From an uncultured Lysobacteraceae bacterium (GTDB taxonomy: Bacteria; Pseudomonadota; Gammaproteobacteria; Xanthomonadales; Xanthomonadaceae): a stretch of DNA of 49,188 bases. The notes below the pieces were generated by a model. It saw nothing but the letters and a program-made list of their open reading frames with translations, was not told the DNA's origin and ran no database searches. Location: NCBI GenBank assembly GCA_902825775.1, contig CADECF010000018.1:1-49188 (forward strand). Direction: 5' to 3'. Positions 34,359-41,824 of the stretch are shown in pieces. Position 1 is the first letter of the stretch. Each line of letters starts with the position of its first letter. The position numbers and the translations under genes were made by a program.

Positions 34359-35668
34359 TAGCCGGCGGAAGGGCTGCGGCGGCGGCGCCGGCGGCGCTTG
34401 CGCGGCGCGCCATCGCCGTCGACGGCGAACTCGTCCTCGGCGATGGGCTCGACCGCGCCGACCTGGGCATCGCGCCAGAATGCGACGTCTTCGCCATGCT
34501 CTTCCGAAGCGCTCAGGCGCAATACCAGAAAATCGTAGGCCGCCCGGAACTGCGGGTGGCTCAACAAACGCGGCACGCGTTTGCGCTGCGAGAAGCGCGA
34601 CTGCAGTAGCCAGATTTCCTGCATCGGCAGCGAGAAGCGGCGCGGCAGCGCGATCGTCGACGCCTGGTGCAGAGTCACGCGATCGGCCGCGCGGCGTTGC
34701 GCTTCGGCGGCGTGCACGCCCTGCGACTGCAGCGCGATCAACGCGCGGCAATAGGCCGGCCACAACAGCACGGCGAACAGGAACGCCGGCGACACCGGTT
34801 CGTCGTTGGCCACGCGCTGATCGGTCGCGCGCAGGCCCTGCAGCAACATCCGCCGCAATGCGCCGCTGCGGTTGGCGGCCAGCGCTGCGGCGCTTTCGGG
34901 GAACAGCGCCGGCAGAAGGCCGTGGCGCTCCAAACCTTCGAAGCCGGCCGCGGCATGGCCGGACAGGAATAATTTGAGGCATTCCTCGAACAAGCGCGCC
35001 GGCGCGGCCTGGGCCAGCAGCGGCGCCAACAGCGGAATCGGCGCGGCGGTGGCCGCGTCGATGCTGAAGTCGAGCTTCGCCGCCAGACGGATCGCGCGCA
35101 GCATGCGCACAGGATCCTCGCGATAACGCTCTTCCGGATCGCCGATCAGCTTGAGCACGCGCGCCTGCACGTCGTCGTAGCCGCCGACGTAATCGCGCAC
35201 CGAGAAATCTTCGATCGCGTAGTACAGCGCGTTGGCGGTGAAATCCCGCCGCACCGCGTCGTCCTCGATCGTGCCGAACACATTATCGCGCAGCAGCCGG
35301 CCGCCTTCGTGCAGCTCGCGGTCGCCGCTGCCGTCGTCGCTATTGGCGCGGAAGGTGGCCACTTCGATGATCTCGCGGCCGAACACCACGTGCGCCAGGC
35401 GGAAGCGGCGGCCGATCAGGCGGCAGTTGCGGAACTGCTGCTTGACCTGTTCGGGCGTAGCGTCGGTAGCGACGTCGAAATCCTTGGGATGGCCGCCGAC
35501 CAGCAGGTCGCGCACCGCGCCGCCGACCAGATAGGCCTGGAAGCCGGCATCGCGCAGCCTATACAGCACGCGCAACGCGTTGGGACTGATGTCCTTGCGC
35601 GAAATGGAGTGCTGATCGCGGGGAATCGTCCGCAAAGAGGTGGGGATGGCTTCGGCTGGGGTCGGCAT
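34358..35668 (-). CDS. pcnB: Poly(A) polymerase I
   Basis: 436-aa class II nucleotidyltransferase adding 3' poly(A) tails that promote RNA decay. The catalytic motif is YLVGGAVRDLLVGGHPKDFD, with the second Asp in DFDVAT. The PcnB-specific LIGRRFRLAHVVFG distinguishes it from CCA-adding enzymes. RRDFTANALYY and the neck region follow. The extreme C-terminus is very basic (KRRRRRRRSPSAG), likely RNA-binding. ATG at 35668. It is first in the minus-strand run pcnB-folK-panB-panC-panD-pgi. Confidence 0.95.
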   Translation of the reverse strand: MPTPAEAIPTSLRTIPRDQHSISRKDISPNALRVLYRLRDAGFQAYLVGGAVRDLLVGGHPKDFDVATDATPEQVKQQFRNCRLIGRRFRLAHVVFGREIIEVATFRANSDDGSGDRELHEGGRLLRDNVFGTIEDDAVRRDFTANALYYAIEDFSVRDYVGGYDDVQARVLKLIGDPEERYREDPVRMLRAIRLAAKLDFSIDAATAAPIPLLAPLLAQAAPARLFEECLKLFLSGHAAAGFEGLERHGLLPALFPESAAALAANRSGALRRMLLQGLRATDQRVANDEPVSPAFLFAVLLWPAYCRALIALQSQGVHAAEAQRRAADRVTLHQASTIALPRRFSLPMQEIWLLQSRFSQRKRVPRLLSHPQFRAAYDFLVLRLSASEEHGEDVAFWRDAQVGAVEPIAEDEFAVDGDGAPRKRRRRRRRSPSAG

Positions 35669-35721
35669 CAGGCAGTTTCAGGACTCGATCCTGCGGACCG
35701 CCCTGGTCGGCATCCGCTCGC

Positions 35722-35738
35722 TTGCTATACTAGCAAGC
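35722..35738 (+). promoter_or_regulatory. Palindromic -10 region upstream of tRNA-Glu
   Basis: CTTGCTATACTAGCAAG is a perfect 7-bp inverted repeat around TAC and contains TATACT (35726-35731), a good -10 box. Transcription from it would start about 65 nt before the tRNA. No clear -35 was found. Confidence 0.45.
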
Positions 35739-35802
35739 TGCGCTGCCGAACCGGGGCGCGGCCGGCCGTCCAGCCGGCGGCTCGGCGATATCGGGCCACA
35801 TC

Positions 35803-35878
35803 GCTCCCTTCGTCTAGAGGCCTAGGACGTGGCCCTCTCAAGGCTAAAACACGGGTTCGAATCCCGTAGGGAGCGCCA
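35803..35878 (+). tRNA. tRNA-Glu (anticodon CTC)
   Basis: 76-nt cloverleaf with encoded CCA. The acceptor stem is GCTCCCT (35803-35809) with AGGGAGC (35868-35874), then discriminator G and CCA. The anticodon stem is TGGCC/GGCTA (one G-T pair), with loop CTCTCAA and anticodon CTC at 35837-35839. The T arm is ACGGGTTCGAATCCCGT. The D-arm sequence TTCGTCTAGAGGCCTAGGA is typical of tRNA-Glu. Confidence 0.97.
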
Positions 35879-35885
35879 TATCCGA

Positions 35886-35917
35886 AGCCCGCGCAACGAT
35901 GCGCGGGCTTTTTCTTT
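35886..35917 (+). terminator. Intrinsic terminator after tRNA-Glu
   Basis: GCCCGCGCA and TGCGCGGGC form a 9-bp stem around ACGA, followed by a T-rich run (TTTTTCTTT). It is well placed to end the tRNA transcript 8 nt after the CCA. Confidence 0.88.
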
Positions 35918-35961
35918 GTCCGCGCTAAACTAGTCGCCCGGCTAGCCGACCGATCACCGCC

Positions 35962-36285
35962 ATGCCCTTCGTCGTCACCGAAAACTGCATCAAATGCAAG
36001 TACACCGATTGCGTCGAGGTGTGCCCGGTCGACTGTTTCCACGAAGGGCCGAACTTCCTGGTGATCGATCCGGACGAGTGCATCGACTGCACGTTGTGCG
36101 AGCCGGAGTGCCCGATCAACGCGATCTACCCCGAAGACGACGTGCCGGCCGGTCAGGAACAGTTCGTCGCCCTGAACGCGGAACTGTCCAAGGCTTGGCC
36201 CGTGATCACGACGCGCAAAGAGGGAATGCCCGACGCCAAGGATTGGGAAGGCAAGCCGGACAAGCTGCCGCTATTGGAAAAATAG
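35962..36285 (+). CDS. fdxA: 7Fe ferredoxin FdxA
   Basis: 107-aa ferredoxin with one 3Fe-4S and one 4Fe-4S cluster. The cysteine arrangement is C9, C12, C17, C21 ([17 protein letters not shown]) and C40, C43, C46, C50 ([12 protein letters not shown]), matching the Azotobacter FdI-type family of about 107 aa. The C-terminal half ([33 protein letters not shown]) is also family-typical. It acts as a cytoplasmic electron carrier of unspecified partner. A TAAACT at 35926-35931 could be its -10. Confidence 0.95.
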   Translation: MPFVVTENCIKCKYTDCVEVCPVDCFHEGPNFLVIDPDECIDCTLCEPECPINAIYPEDDVPAGQEQFVALNAELSKAWPVITTRKEGMPDAKDWEGKPDKLPLLEK

Positions 36286-36327
36286 GCGGCTCGGTGGCTG
36301 TCGAACTATCAGGAAAAAGGGCGGCCG

Positions 36328-36633
36328 ATGTTGTTGCTCGATTACGTGATTCTGGGTTCCGTAAGCGCACTGGCGGTGGGGTCGCTCGTTTTCCCTTCGA
36401 AGCGTCGTTTGCGCGTTGTCTCGATCTTCGCCATGGCGCTGCTTGCGACCTTCTATACCGTACTCCGTCCGGGTGCTCGCGCGGCGCTGGCCTACCATCA
36501 GAGCAAGGGCGGCGTTTGGTCCGAAGAATGGCTCGCAGGCGTTGAGTCCTACTTGGCGGTCACCCGCCACGATTCGGCGGCCACATTGCTGCTCATGCTG
36601 CTGCTGACCATCATGGCGTTGCGATCGAAATAG
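36328..36633 (+). CDS. Small membrane protein, unknown
   Basis: 101-aa protein with three hydrophobic stretches (about residues 4-22, 31-46 and 84-98) separated by basic and Trp-containing polar segments (SKGGVWSEEWLAG). The last residues are ALRSK. I recognise no family. It starts 42 bp after fdxA and may be co-transcribed. It ends 21 bp from a convergent lipoprotein gene. Base composition is similar to neighbours and the start is plausible, but no clear ribosome site is seen. Confidence 0.6.
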   Translation: MLLLDYVILGSVSALAVGSLVFPSKRRLRVVSIFAMALLATFYTVLRPGARAALAYHQSKGGVWSEEWLAGVESYLAVTRHDSAATLLLMLLLTIMALRSK

Positions 36634-36654
36634 CCCATCCACGCATGCAAAACA

Positions 36655-37185
36655 TCACTTTTTCGGCCGAGCCGACTTAGTCTTCTTTTTCGCCTTGGCA
36701 GATTTCTTCAGCTTCACCGGCGTCCGGTATTGCTCGATCTCCAGCGGCAGGCGCCGTTCGAGTTCGCTCAGCAATTCGTGCGCAGCCGGAGCCGCATTCG
36801 GCTTGCCGTCCGGCAACAGCGCGAAGACGCGGGTGCGTACGCCGTCGGAAGGCTTCTCCAACACCATCGCCTGGGTGCGGACCAGCATGGTTTCGCCGCG
36901 ATAGCGCACCGTGTAGAGGCCCATGATCTGGGCCCGGCTTTCGTAGTCCACGCCGGGCAGGCGCACCAGAATCTGGCCGACCGTATTCCAGGTGTCGTTG
37001 GCGTTGTCGGCGAAAACGAACTCGGCCGGCGCGGGCGGCGGCACGATGACCGGCGGTTCTTCTTTGCGCGGACCGTGGCATGCGGCCAGCAAAGCCGCGG
37101 CAACGAGCGCCGTTACTGCAATCCGAACAGGATCGAACGCGCCCCGGCTCGCGCAGACTTCGCGCTTACCCGGGGCGCCGCTCAT
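36655..37185 (-). CDS. BamC-like single-domain lipoprotein (second copy)
   Basis: 176-aa lipoprotein with a long N-terminus before the hydrophobic segment and lipobox LLAAC (Cys at about 36). A Pro-rich spacer follows. The folded part reads NDTWNTVGQILVRLPGVDY and IMGLYTVRYRGETMLVRTQ, resembling FNKVGEVLAATSGATV and ILGTYDVDYEGSKFLIRIT in the preceding BamC-like gene. The C-terminus is Lys-rich (LKKSAKAKKKTKSARPKK). I infer a paralogous helix-grip domain. It starts 28 bp after that gene, in the same dapA-led run. The first 20 residues may be over-called. Confidence 0.65.
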   Translation of the reverse strand: MSGAPGKREVCASRGAFDPVRIAVTALVAAALLAACHGPRKEEPPVIVPPPAPAEFVFADNANDTWNTVGQILVRLPGVDYESRAQIMGLYTVRYRGETMLVRTQAMVLEKPSDGVRTRVFALLPDGKPNAAPAAHELLSELERRLPLEIEQYRTPVKLKKSAKAKKKTKSARPKK

Positions 37186-37213
37186 GCGGGCATGCCGATG
37201 CGTGCCGACCCGG

Positions 37214-37729
37214 TCAGTTGCCCAGGCCGGCCTTCAACGCCGCCATCAGCTTGACCGGGGCTTCGCCGCTGGCCGGCAGGCCGCGGGGATCGACCGCGGA
37301 CACGTAGGTGCCGCCGCTGATCTGGGTGATGCGGATCAGGAACTTGCTGCCTTCGTAGTCGACGTCGTAGGTGCCCAGGATCTGCGCCTTGCTGGCGACC
37401 GTGGCGCCGCTGGTCGCGGCCAGGACTTCGCCGACCTTGTTGAACACATCGTCGCGCGAACCCGAGACGCTGAAGCCGACCGGCGAGGCGGCCGTGTTGT
37501 TGCCGCGCTGCGCTGCGACCTGCGAGGCGGTCACGCTGGCCGGCAGGTTCATCGCCGCGTCGGTGCTGGGGCGGTCCAGATCCGGCGGGATCTCCAGCGG
37601 ACGTTCTTCGGCGCTGAGCTTGTAGACCTCGTTGTCCTTGCGGAACCATTTGCAGCCGGAAGCGCCGACGACCGCCACCGCCAACAAGGCGACAGCGATA
37701 TAACGGAACGGGGTGGACGTGTGACGCAT
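37214..37729 (-). CDS. BamC-like outer membrane assembly lipoprotein (NlpB/DapX)
   Basis: 171-aa lipoprotein with lipobox GASGC (Cys26). The sequence after it, KWFRKDNEVYKLSAEERPL, then EIPPDLDRP, is the NlpB/BamC unstructured N-terminal signature that binds BamD. One helix-grip domain follows (SRDDVFNKVGEVL, ILGTYDVDYEG), whereas E. coli BamC (344 aa) has two. It starts 18 bp after dapA, the same dapA-bamC arrangement as E. coli. A strong GGAGAAA ribosome site lies before the ATG at 37729. Compare the tandem relative at 36655-37185. Confidence 0.85.
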   Translation of the reverse strand: MRHTSTPFRYIAVALLAVAVVGASGCKWFRKDNEVYKLSAEERPLEIPPDLDRPSTDAAMNLPASVTASQVAAQRGNNTAASPVGFSVSGSRDDVFNKVGEVLAATSGATVASKAQILGTYDVDYEGSKFLIRITQISGGTYVSAVDPRGLPASGEAPVKLMAALKAGLGN

Positions 37730-37747
37730 CGGGTTTCTCCTGCAGGG

Positions 37748-38650
37748 TCAGGCCGCGAGCGAATCGCGGCAGGCGTTTTCTAGTTCGAGTATGGCCGAGA
37801 GTTGCCCTTCGGCCGCGCCGGCATGCGCTGTCGACAGCGGCAGCAAAGGCAGGCGCAGGCCGTGGCCCAGGCCCAAGCGCTGCAAAAGCGCTTTGAGCGG
37901 GATCGGGTTGGGTTCCACGCCGAGGAAATCGTAGATCGCATGCATCCGCGCATCCCAGTCCTGCGCGGCGGCATCGCCGGCGCGGGCCAGGTCGCAGAGG
38001 CGGCGGAACGATCGCGGCAGCACGTTCGAAGCCACCGAGATCACGCCGTCGGCGCCGGCGAGCATAGCGCGGCAGGCGGTCGGATCGTCGCCGCTCAGCA
38101 CCGCGAAGCCATCGCTGCGCAGCGCCAGCCAGGCGTTCATGCGCTCGGCTTCGTTGCGCGCTTCCTTGATGCCGACGATGCGTTCGTGCGCGACCAGGCC
38201 CGCCACGCTTTCCGGCAACAGGTCGCAGCCGGTGCGGCCGGGAACGTTGTACATGACCACCGGCAGGGCGCCGTCGTCGGCGATCGCGCGGTAATGGGCT
38301 TCGAGGCCGGCCTGGGTGGGGCGCACGTAGGGTGGCGCGACCACCAGCGCCGCATCGGCGCCGGAAGTAGCCGCACGCCGGGTTTGCTCGATGGTTTTGG
38401 CGGTGTTGGAGTGACCGGTGCCGGCGAGTACGGGAATGCGTCCAGCGACCTGATCGACCGCACTGCGCAGCAGCGCATCGTATTCGGCGTCGTACAGCGC
38501 GGCCGCCTCGCCGGTGGATCCGGCGACCACGATGGCCTGGATGCCGCCGTCGAGCTGCGCCTGCAACAGGCGCCGCCAGGCGTCGAGGTCGATTTCGCCG
38601 GACGCCGTGAACGGCGTCGCAAGCGCTGTGATGCTGCCCGAAAGTCGCAA
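37748..38650 (-). CDS. dapA: 4-Hydroxy-tetrahydrodipicolinate synthase
   Basis: 300-aa TIM-barrel aldolase making the first lysine/diaminopimelate intermediate from pyruvate and aspartate semialdehyde. Signatures are [38 protein letters not shown] (catalytic Tyr) and VGIKEAR with the Schiff-base Lys. ISVASNVLP follows. The start is a TTG at 38650 ([13 protein letters not shown]), which matches the conserved N-terminus; no ATG fits. It is divergent from gcvR, with bamC-like genes downstream, as in E. coli. Confidence 0.95.
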   Translation of the reverse strand: MRLSGSITALATPFTASGEIDLDAWRRLLQAQLDGGIQAIVVAGSTGEAAALYDAEYDALLRSAVDQVAGRIPVLAGTGHSNTAKTIEQTRRAATSGADAALVVAPPYVRPTQAGLEAHYRAIADDGALPVVMYNVPGRTGCDLLPESVAGLVAHERIVGIKEARNEAERMNAWLALRSDGFAVLSGDDPTACRAMLAGADGVISVASNVLPRSFRRLCDLARAGDAAAQDWDARMHAIYDFLGVEPNPIPLKALLQRLGLGHGLRLPLLPLSTAHAGAAEGQLSAILELENACRDSLAA

Positions 38651-38695
38651 GCGAGAGTGCTCTTCGTGGGTGGGCCGCGCAGGCCGCGCGGATGC

Positions 38696-38715
38696 TGTGA
38701 TCCAGGTCGATCACA
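38696..38715. promoter_or_regulatory. Palindromic candidate operator between dapA and gcvR
   Basis: TGTGATCCAGGTCGATCACA has 7-bp perfect inverted arms around a 6-bp centre. It resembles CRP/Clp or FNR-like half sites, but the spacing does not match either consensus exactly. Confidence 0.4.
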
Positions 38716-38721
38716 TGTTAC

Positions 38722-38751
38722 TTGCGGCTTCAAAGCAGGGGCAAGTATGCT
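38722..38751 (+). promoter_or_regulatory. Candidate promoter for gcvR
   Basis: TTGCGG (38722-38727), 18 bp, then TATGCT (38746-38751). It sits just beside the palindrome at 38696-38715 and about 60 nt before the gcvR start. Confidence 0.4.
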
Positions 38752-38814
38752 GGCGATGGCTTCCGGCCCGATACCGGGCTGCCGTTCATATCACTCGCTG
38801 CCGCGGATGCCGCC

Positions 38815-39381
38815 TTGACCGATTCCGATACCGCTCCACGGCCCTCGCCGAACGAGAATTACCTGCTGATCAACGCCTATACGACGCACCCGCAGTCTCC
38901 TCTGTTGGGAGTGACCCGGCGCATCGCCGACAGCGGCTGCAACCTCGTCGACACCCGTTTGAGCACCGTCGGCCGGGACGTGTCGGTCACCGCACTGGCC
39001 GTGGGTTCCTGGGACGCGGTGGCCAAGCTCGAGGCCATGCTGACCCGGCTCGAGCGCGAGGAAGGCCTCAAATTGGTCTGGTATCGCACCGGGCCCAAGC
39101 CGGTGCAATCCAATCTGCTGCCTTATGTGGTCGAAGTGGTGGCCTCGGACAAACCCGGCATCCTGTTCCAGTTGGCGGATTTCTTCGACCGCCAGGGCAT
39201 CACCATCGAAAGCCTGCACTGTTCGCGCTACCGCGCCATGCAGACCGGCGCCGACATGTTCTCGGCGCAACTGACCATCGGCGTGCCCGCCGACATGCAC
39301 ATCGCCGCGCTGCGCGACGATTTCCTCGAGTTCTGCGACCATCTGAACCTGGACGCGATCATGGATCCGATGAAGTTCTGA
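38815..39381 (+). CDS. gcvR: GcvR-like ACT-domain regulator
   Basis: 188-aa protein with two ACT-like domains (NYLLINAYTTHPQSPLLGV, and YVVEVVASDKPGILFQLADF), as in GcvR, which antagonises GcvA at the glycine cleavage operon. The second domain contains the DKPGIL ligand loop. A TTG start at 38815 (MTDSDTAPRPSPNENYLL) matches relatives; upstream in-frame extension is possible but unlikely. The stop overlaps the bcp ATG by one base (TGATG), so the two are coupled. The dapA-gcvR-bcp order matches E. coli. Confidence 0.88.
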   Translation: MTDSDTAPRPSPNENYLLINAYTTHPQSPLLGVTRRIADSGCNLVDTRLSTVGRDVSVTALAVGSWDAVAKLEAMLTRLEREEGLKLVWYRTGPKPVQSNLLPYVVEVVASDKPGILFQLADFFDRQGITIESLHCSRYRAMQTGADMFSAQLTIGVPADMHIAALRDDFLEFCDHLNLDAIMDPMKF

Positions 39382-39851
39382 TGCTCGATACCGGCGACAA
39401 AGTCCCCAAGCTGCCGCTGGCCCTGTCCAGCGGAATCACCGCGAATACGGCCGACCACGCAGGCCACTGGCTGGTGCTGTACTTCTACCCCAAGGATTCG
39501 ACGCCCGGCTGCACCACCGAGGGCCTGGAGTTCAATGCGCTGCTGGCGAAATTCGCCAAGCTCGACGCGACCGTGCTGGGCGTGTCGCGCGATTCGATCA
39601 AGTCGCACCAGAACTTCTGCGACAAGCAGGGCTTCGGTTTCGATCTGGTCAGCGACACCGACGAAAAGCTCTGCAACGCGTTCGGCGTGATCAAGGAAAA
39701 GAAACTTTACGGCCGCGAATATATCGGCATCGAGCGCAGCACCTTCCTGATCGATCCCAAAAGCCGCATCGCCCAGAGTTGGCGCGGCGTGCGCGTGGCC
39801 GGCCACGCCTATGAAGTACTGCAAGCCCTGAAGGCGGCCCAGACCAAGTGA
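39381..39851 (+). CDS. bcp: Thioredoxin-dependent thiol peroxidase (Bcp/PrxQ)
   Basis: 156-aa peroxiredoxin reducing hydroperoxides. The peroxidatic Cys44 is in YPKDSTPGCTTEGLEF. The usual second Cys five residues later (Cys49 in E. coli-type numbering) is Leu here, and another Cys lies at 80 (HQNFCDKQGF), 36 residues on. This is the spacing of Xanthomonas Bcp, where the resolving Cys is on a separate helix (beta-type PrxQ). The ATG overlaps the gcvR stop by one base. Confidence 0.93.
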   Translation: MLDTGDKVPKLPLALSSGITANTADHAGHWLVLYFYPKDSTPGCTTEGLEFNALLAKFAKLDATVLGVSRDSIKSHQNFCDKQGFGFDLVSDTDEKLCNAFGVIKEKKLYGREYIGIERSTFLIDPKSRIAQSWRGVRVAGHAYEVLQALKAAQTK

Positions 39852-39948
39852 TGCAATCTTTGCGCCCTACGCTTCACTGCCCCGCCCCGCGGGCCGCGGT
39901 GGCCCGCCGCTGTCCGTTCGTTGATACACCACTCGCCAGGAGCACTCG

Positions 39949-41364
39949 ATGACCAAAGGTAAGCGGATCTACGTGCTCGACACCAATGTGCTGATGCACG
40001 ATCCGACCGCGCTGTTCAAGTTCGAGGAGCACGACGTGTTCCTGCCGATGCAGGTCATCGAAGAACTGGACAACGGCAAGAAGGGCACTTCGGAAGCCAG
40101 CCGCAATGCGCGCCAGGTCAGCCGTTTCATCAACGAGCTGATCGAGACCCAGGGCACCGACAAGATCTCTTCCGGCTTGACCCTCACCCGGCCCAACGGC
40201 CTGCAACTGCGCGCCGCGGACAGCATCGGCCGCCTGCAGTTCCAGACCGGCGCGCTGGAAACTCGCAAAAAACGCAGCGACGACAAGCACGGCACCGACT
40301 ACATCCCGGACAACGACATCCTCAGCGCGATCGTCGCGCTCAAGCACGCCGATCCGGGCGTGCCGGTGGTGTTCGTGTCCAAGGACATCAACCTGCGGAT
40401 CAAGGCCGCGATCGCCGGCATCGCTTCGGAAGATTACGAGAACGACCGCGCGCTCGACGATTTCAGCCTGCTCTATACCGGCGCCACCGCATTGCCGGAG
40501 GATTTCTGGCAGCGCCACGGCAAGGACCTGAGGTCCTGGACCGAGAAAGGCCGCACCTACTACGAGCTGACGCCCGACAAGGACGACGACTGGTATCCCA
40601 ACCAGTTCCTGTATCTGCCCGGCGACGAAGAAGCCGAGATGCGGGTGGTGAAGGCGGACGAGAACAAAGTCACGCTGCAGATCGTCGACGATTACCGCGG
40701 CAACCAGCACGCGGTGTGGGGCATCACCGCGCGCAACCGCGAGCAGAACTTCGCGCTGAACGCGCTGATGGATCCGGAAGTCGATTTCGTCACCCTGCTC
40801 GGCACCGCCGGCACCGGCAAGACGTTGCTCGCGCTCGCCGCCGGCCTGGCGCAAACGATGGACCAGCAGCGCTATCGCGAAATCATCATGACCCGCGCCA
40901 CGGTCAGCGTCGGCGAAGACATCGGCTTCCTACCCGGCACGGAAGAAGAAAAGATGACGCCGTGGATGGGCGCGCTGACCGACAACCTGGAAGTGCTCAC
41001 CCACAACCAGGAAGGCGGCAGTTGGGGCCGTGCGGCGACCAACGATCTGCTCGCTTCCCGCATCAAGATCCGCTCGCTGAACTTCATGCGCGGCCGCACC
41101 TTCCTCAATCGCTGGCTGATCCTGGACGAAGCGCAGAACCTGACGCCGAAGCAGATGAAGACGCTGATCACCCGCGCCGGCCCGGGCACCAAGATCGTGT
41201 GCCTGGGCAACGTCGAGCAGATCGATACGCCCTATCTCACCGAGACCACGTCCGGCCTGACTTATGCCGTCGACCGCTTCAAGGGCTGGGCGCACAGCGC
41301 GCACGTTACCTTGCGCCGCGGCGAGCGTTCGCGGTTGGCGGATTACGCCTCCGAAGTGCTGTAG
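39949..41364 (+). CDS. PhoH family ATPase with N-terminal PIN domain
   Basis: 471-aa two-domain protein. The N-terminal PIN-type nuclease domain (about 1-150) opens YVLDTNVLMHDPTALF with Asp11 and carries further acidic residues (EELDNGKKG, DNDILSA). The C-terminal PhoH ATPase/helicase domain has Walker A GTAGTGKT (285-292) and Walker B LILDEAQNLTP (Asp393-Glu394). PhoH2-type proteins couple RNA unwinding to cleavage; the cellular role is poorly defined. A GGAG site precedes the ATG at 39949. It is single on the plus strand. Confidence 0.93.
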   Translation: MTKGKRIYVLDTNVLMHDPTALFKFEEHDVFLPMQVIEELDNGKKGTSEASRNARQVSRFINELIETQGTDKISSGLTLTRPNGLQLRAADSIGRLQFQTGALETRKKRSDDKHGTDYIPDNDILSAIVALKHADPGVPVVFVSKDINLRIKAAIAGIASEDYENDRALDDFSLLYTGATALPEDFWQRHGKDLRSWTEKGRTYYELTPDKDDDWYPNQFLYLPGDEEAEMRVVKADENKVTLQIVDDYRGNQHAVWGITARNREQNFALNALMDPEVDFVTLLGTAGTGKTLLALAAGLAQTMDQQRYREIIMTRATVSVGEDIGFLPGTEEEKMTPWMGALTDNLEVLTHNQEGGSWGRAATNDLLASRIKIRSLNFMRGRTFLNRWLILDEAQNLTPKQMKTLITRAGPGTKIVCLGNVEQIDTPYLTETTSGLTYAVDRFKGWAHSAHVTLRRGERSRLADYASEVL

Positions 41365-41381
41365 CTTTCGAAATGCTCTAG

Positions 41382-41463
41382 CTCTTGTGGGAGCGGCTTC
41401 AGCAGCGAGTTATCGATCCTGAATCGACAGGAACAAAGCTCGCGGCTGAAGCCGCTCCCACAA
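41382..41463. repeat. REP-like inverted repeat, locus 12
   Basis: Inverted arm pair in which the left core has diverged (GCGGCTTCAGCAGCGAG), breaking the internal palindrome, while the right arm is intact. It lies after the phoH-type gene. Confidence 0.9.
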
Positions 41464-41480
41464 TCAAAATATGCCCGACA

Positions 41481-41497
41481 TGATGTTTCATACATCA
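41481..41497. promoter_or_regulatory. 17-bp palindrome upstream of the XRE-type regulator
   Basis: TGATGTTTCATACATCA has perfect 6-bp arms around a 5-bp centre, about 75 bp before the regulator's start. The AT-rich flank contains no other palindrome. It is a candidate autoregulatory operator; this is inferred, not shown. Confidence 0.45.
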
Positions 41498-41572
41498 CGA
41501 TGCACGCATGGTAATTGCATAAGCACTTTTCCCATGCTCGAATAGTCATTCTGCTCCTGCACGGGGACCAGG

Positions 41573-41824
41573 ATGATCACGGCCGTACAACTGCGCGCCG
41601 CCCGCGCCTTACTCGGTATCGACCAACGCACGCTGGCCGAGATGGCCGGCGTCTCCCTGCCCACTATCCAACGCATGGAAGCCAGCAAGGGCAATGTGCG
41701 CGGCGTGGTGGAAACGCTGACCAAGATCGTGGAAGCGCTCGACGCCGCCGGCGTCGAATTGATCGGCAACGAGCAGCCCAGCCAGGGCCGCGGCCGCGGC
41801 GTGCGGCTCAAGGAACCGTCGTGA
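41573..41824 (+). CDS. XRE-type helix-turn-helix regulator
   Basis: 83-aa DNA-binding protein. The HTH is LRAARALLGIDQRTLAEMAG followed by VSLPTIQRMEASKG at about residues 7-40, with a helical region after it (VVETLTKIVEALDAAGVEL). The C-terminus is basic. Its stop overlaps the GTG of the SulP transporter gene by 4 bp (GTGA), so the two are translationally coupled and it probably regulates that transporter. Paired XRE-SulP genes recur in proteobacteria. Confidence 0.87.
   Translation: MITAVQLRAARALLGIDQRTLAEMAGVSLPTIQRMEASKGNVRGVVETLTKIVEALDAAGVELIGNEQPSQGRGRGVRLKEPS

Noticed and set aside
34358-35668. A CCA-adding tRNA nucleotidyltransferase
   Set aside because: The RRFRLAH motif after the catalytic region, the length and the basic C-terminus fit PcnB, and the folK neighbour is typical of pcnB.
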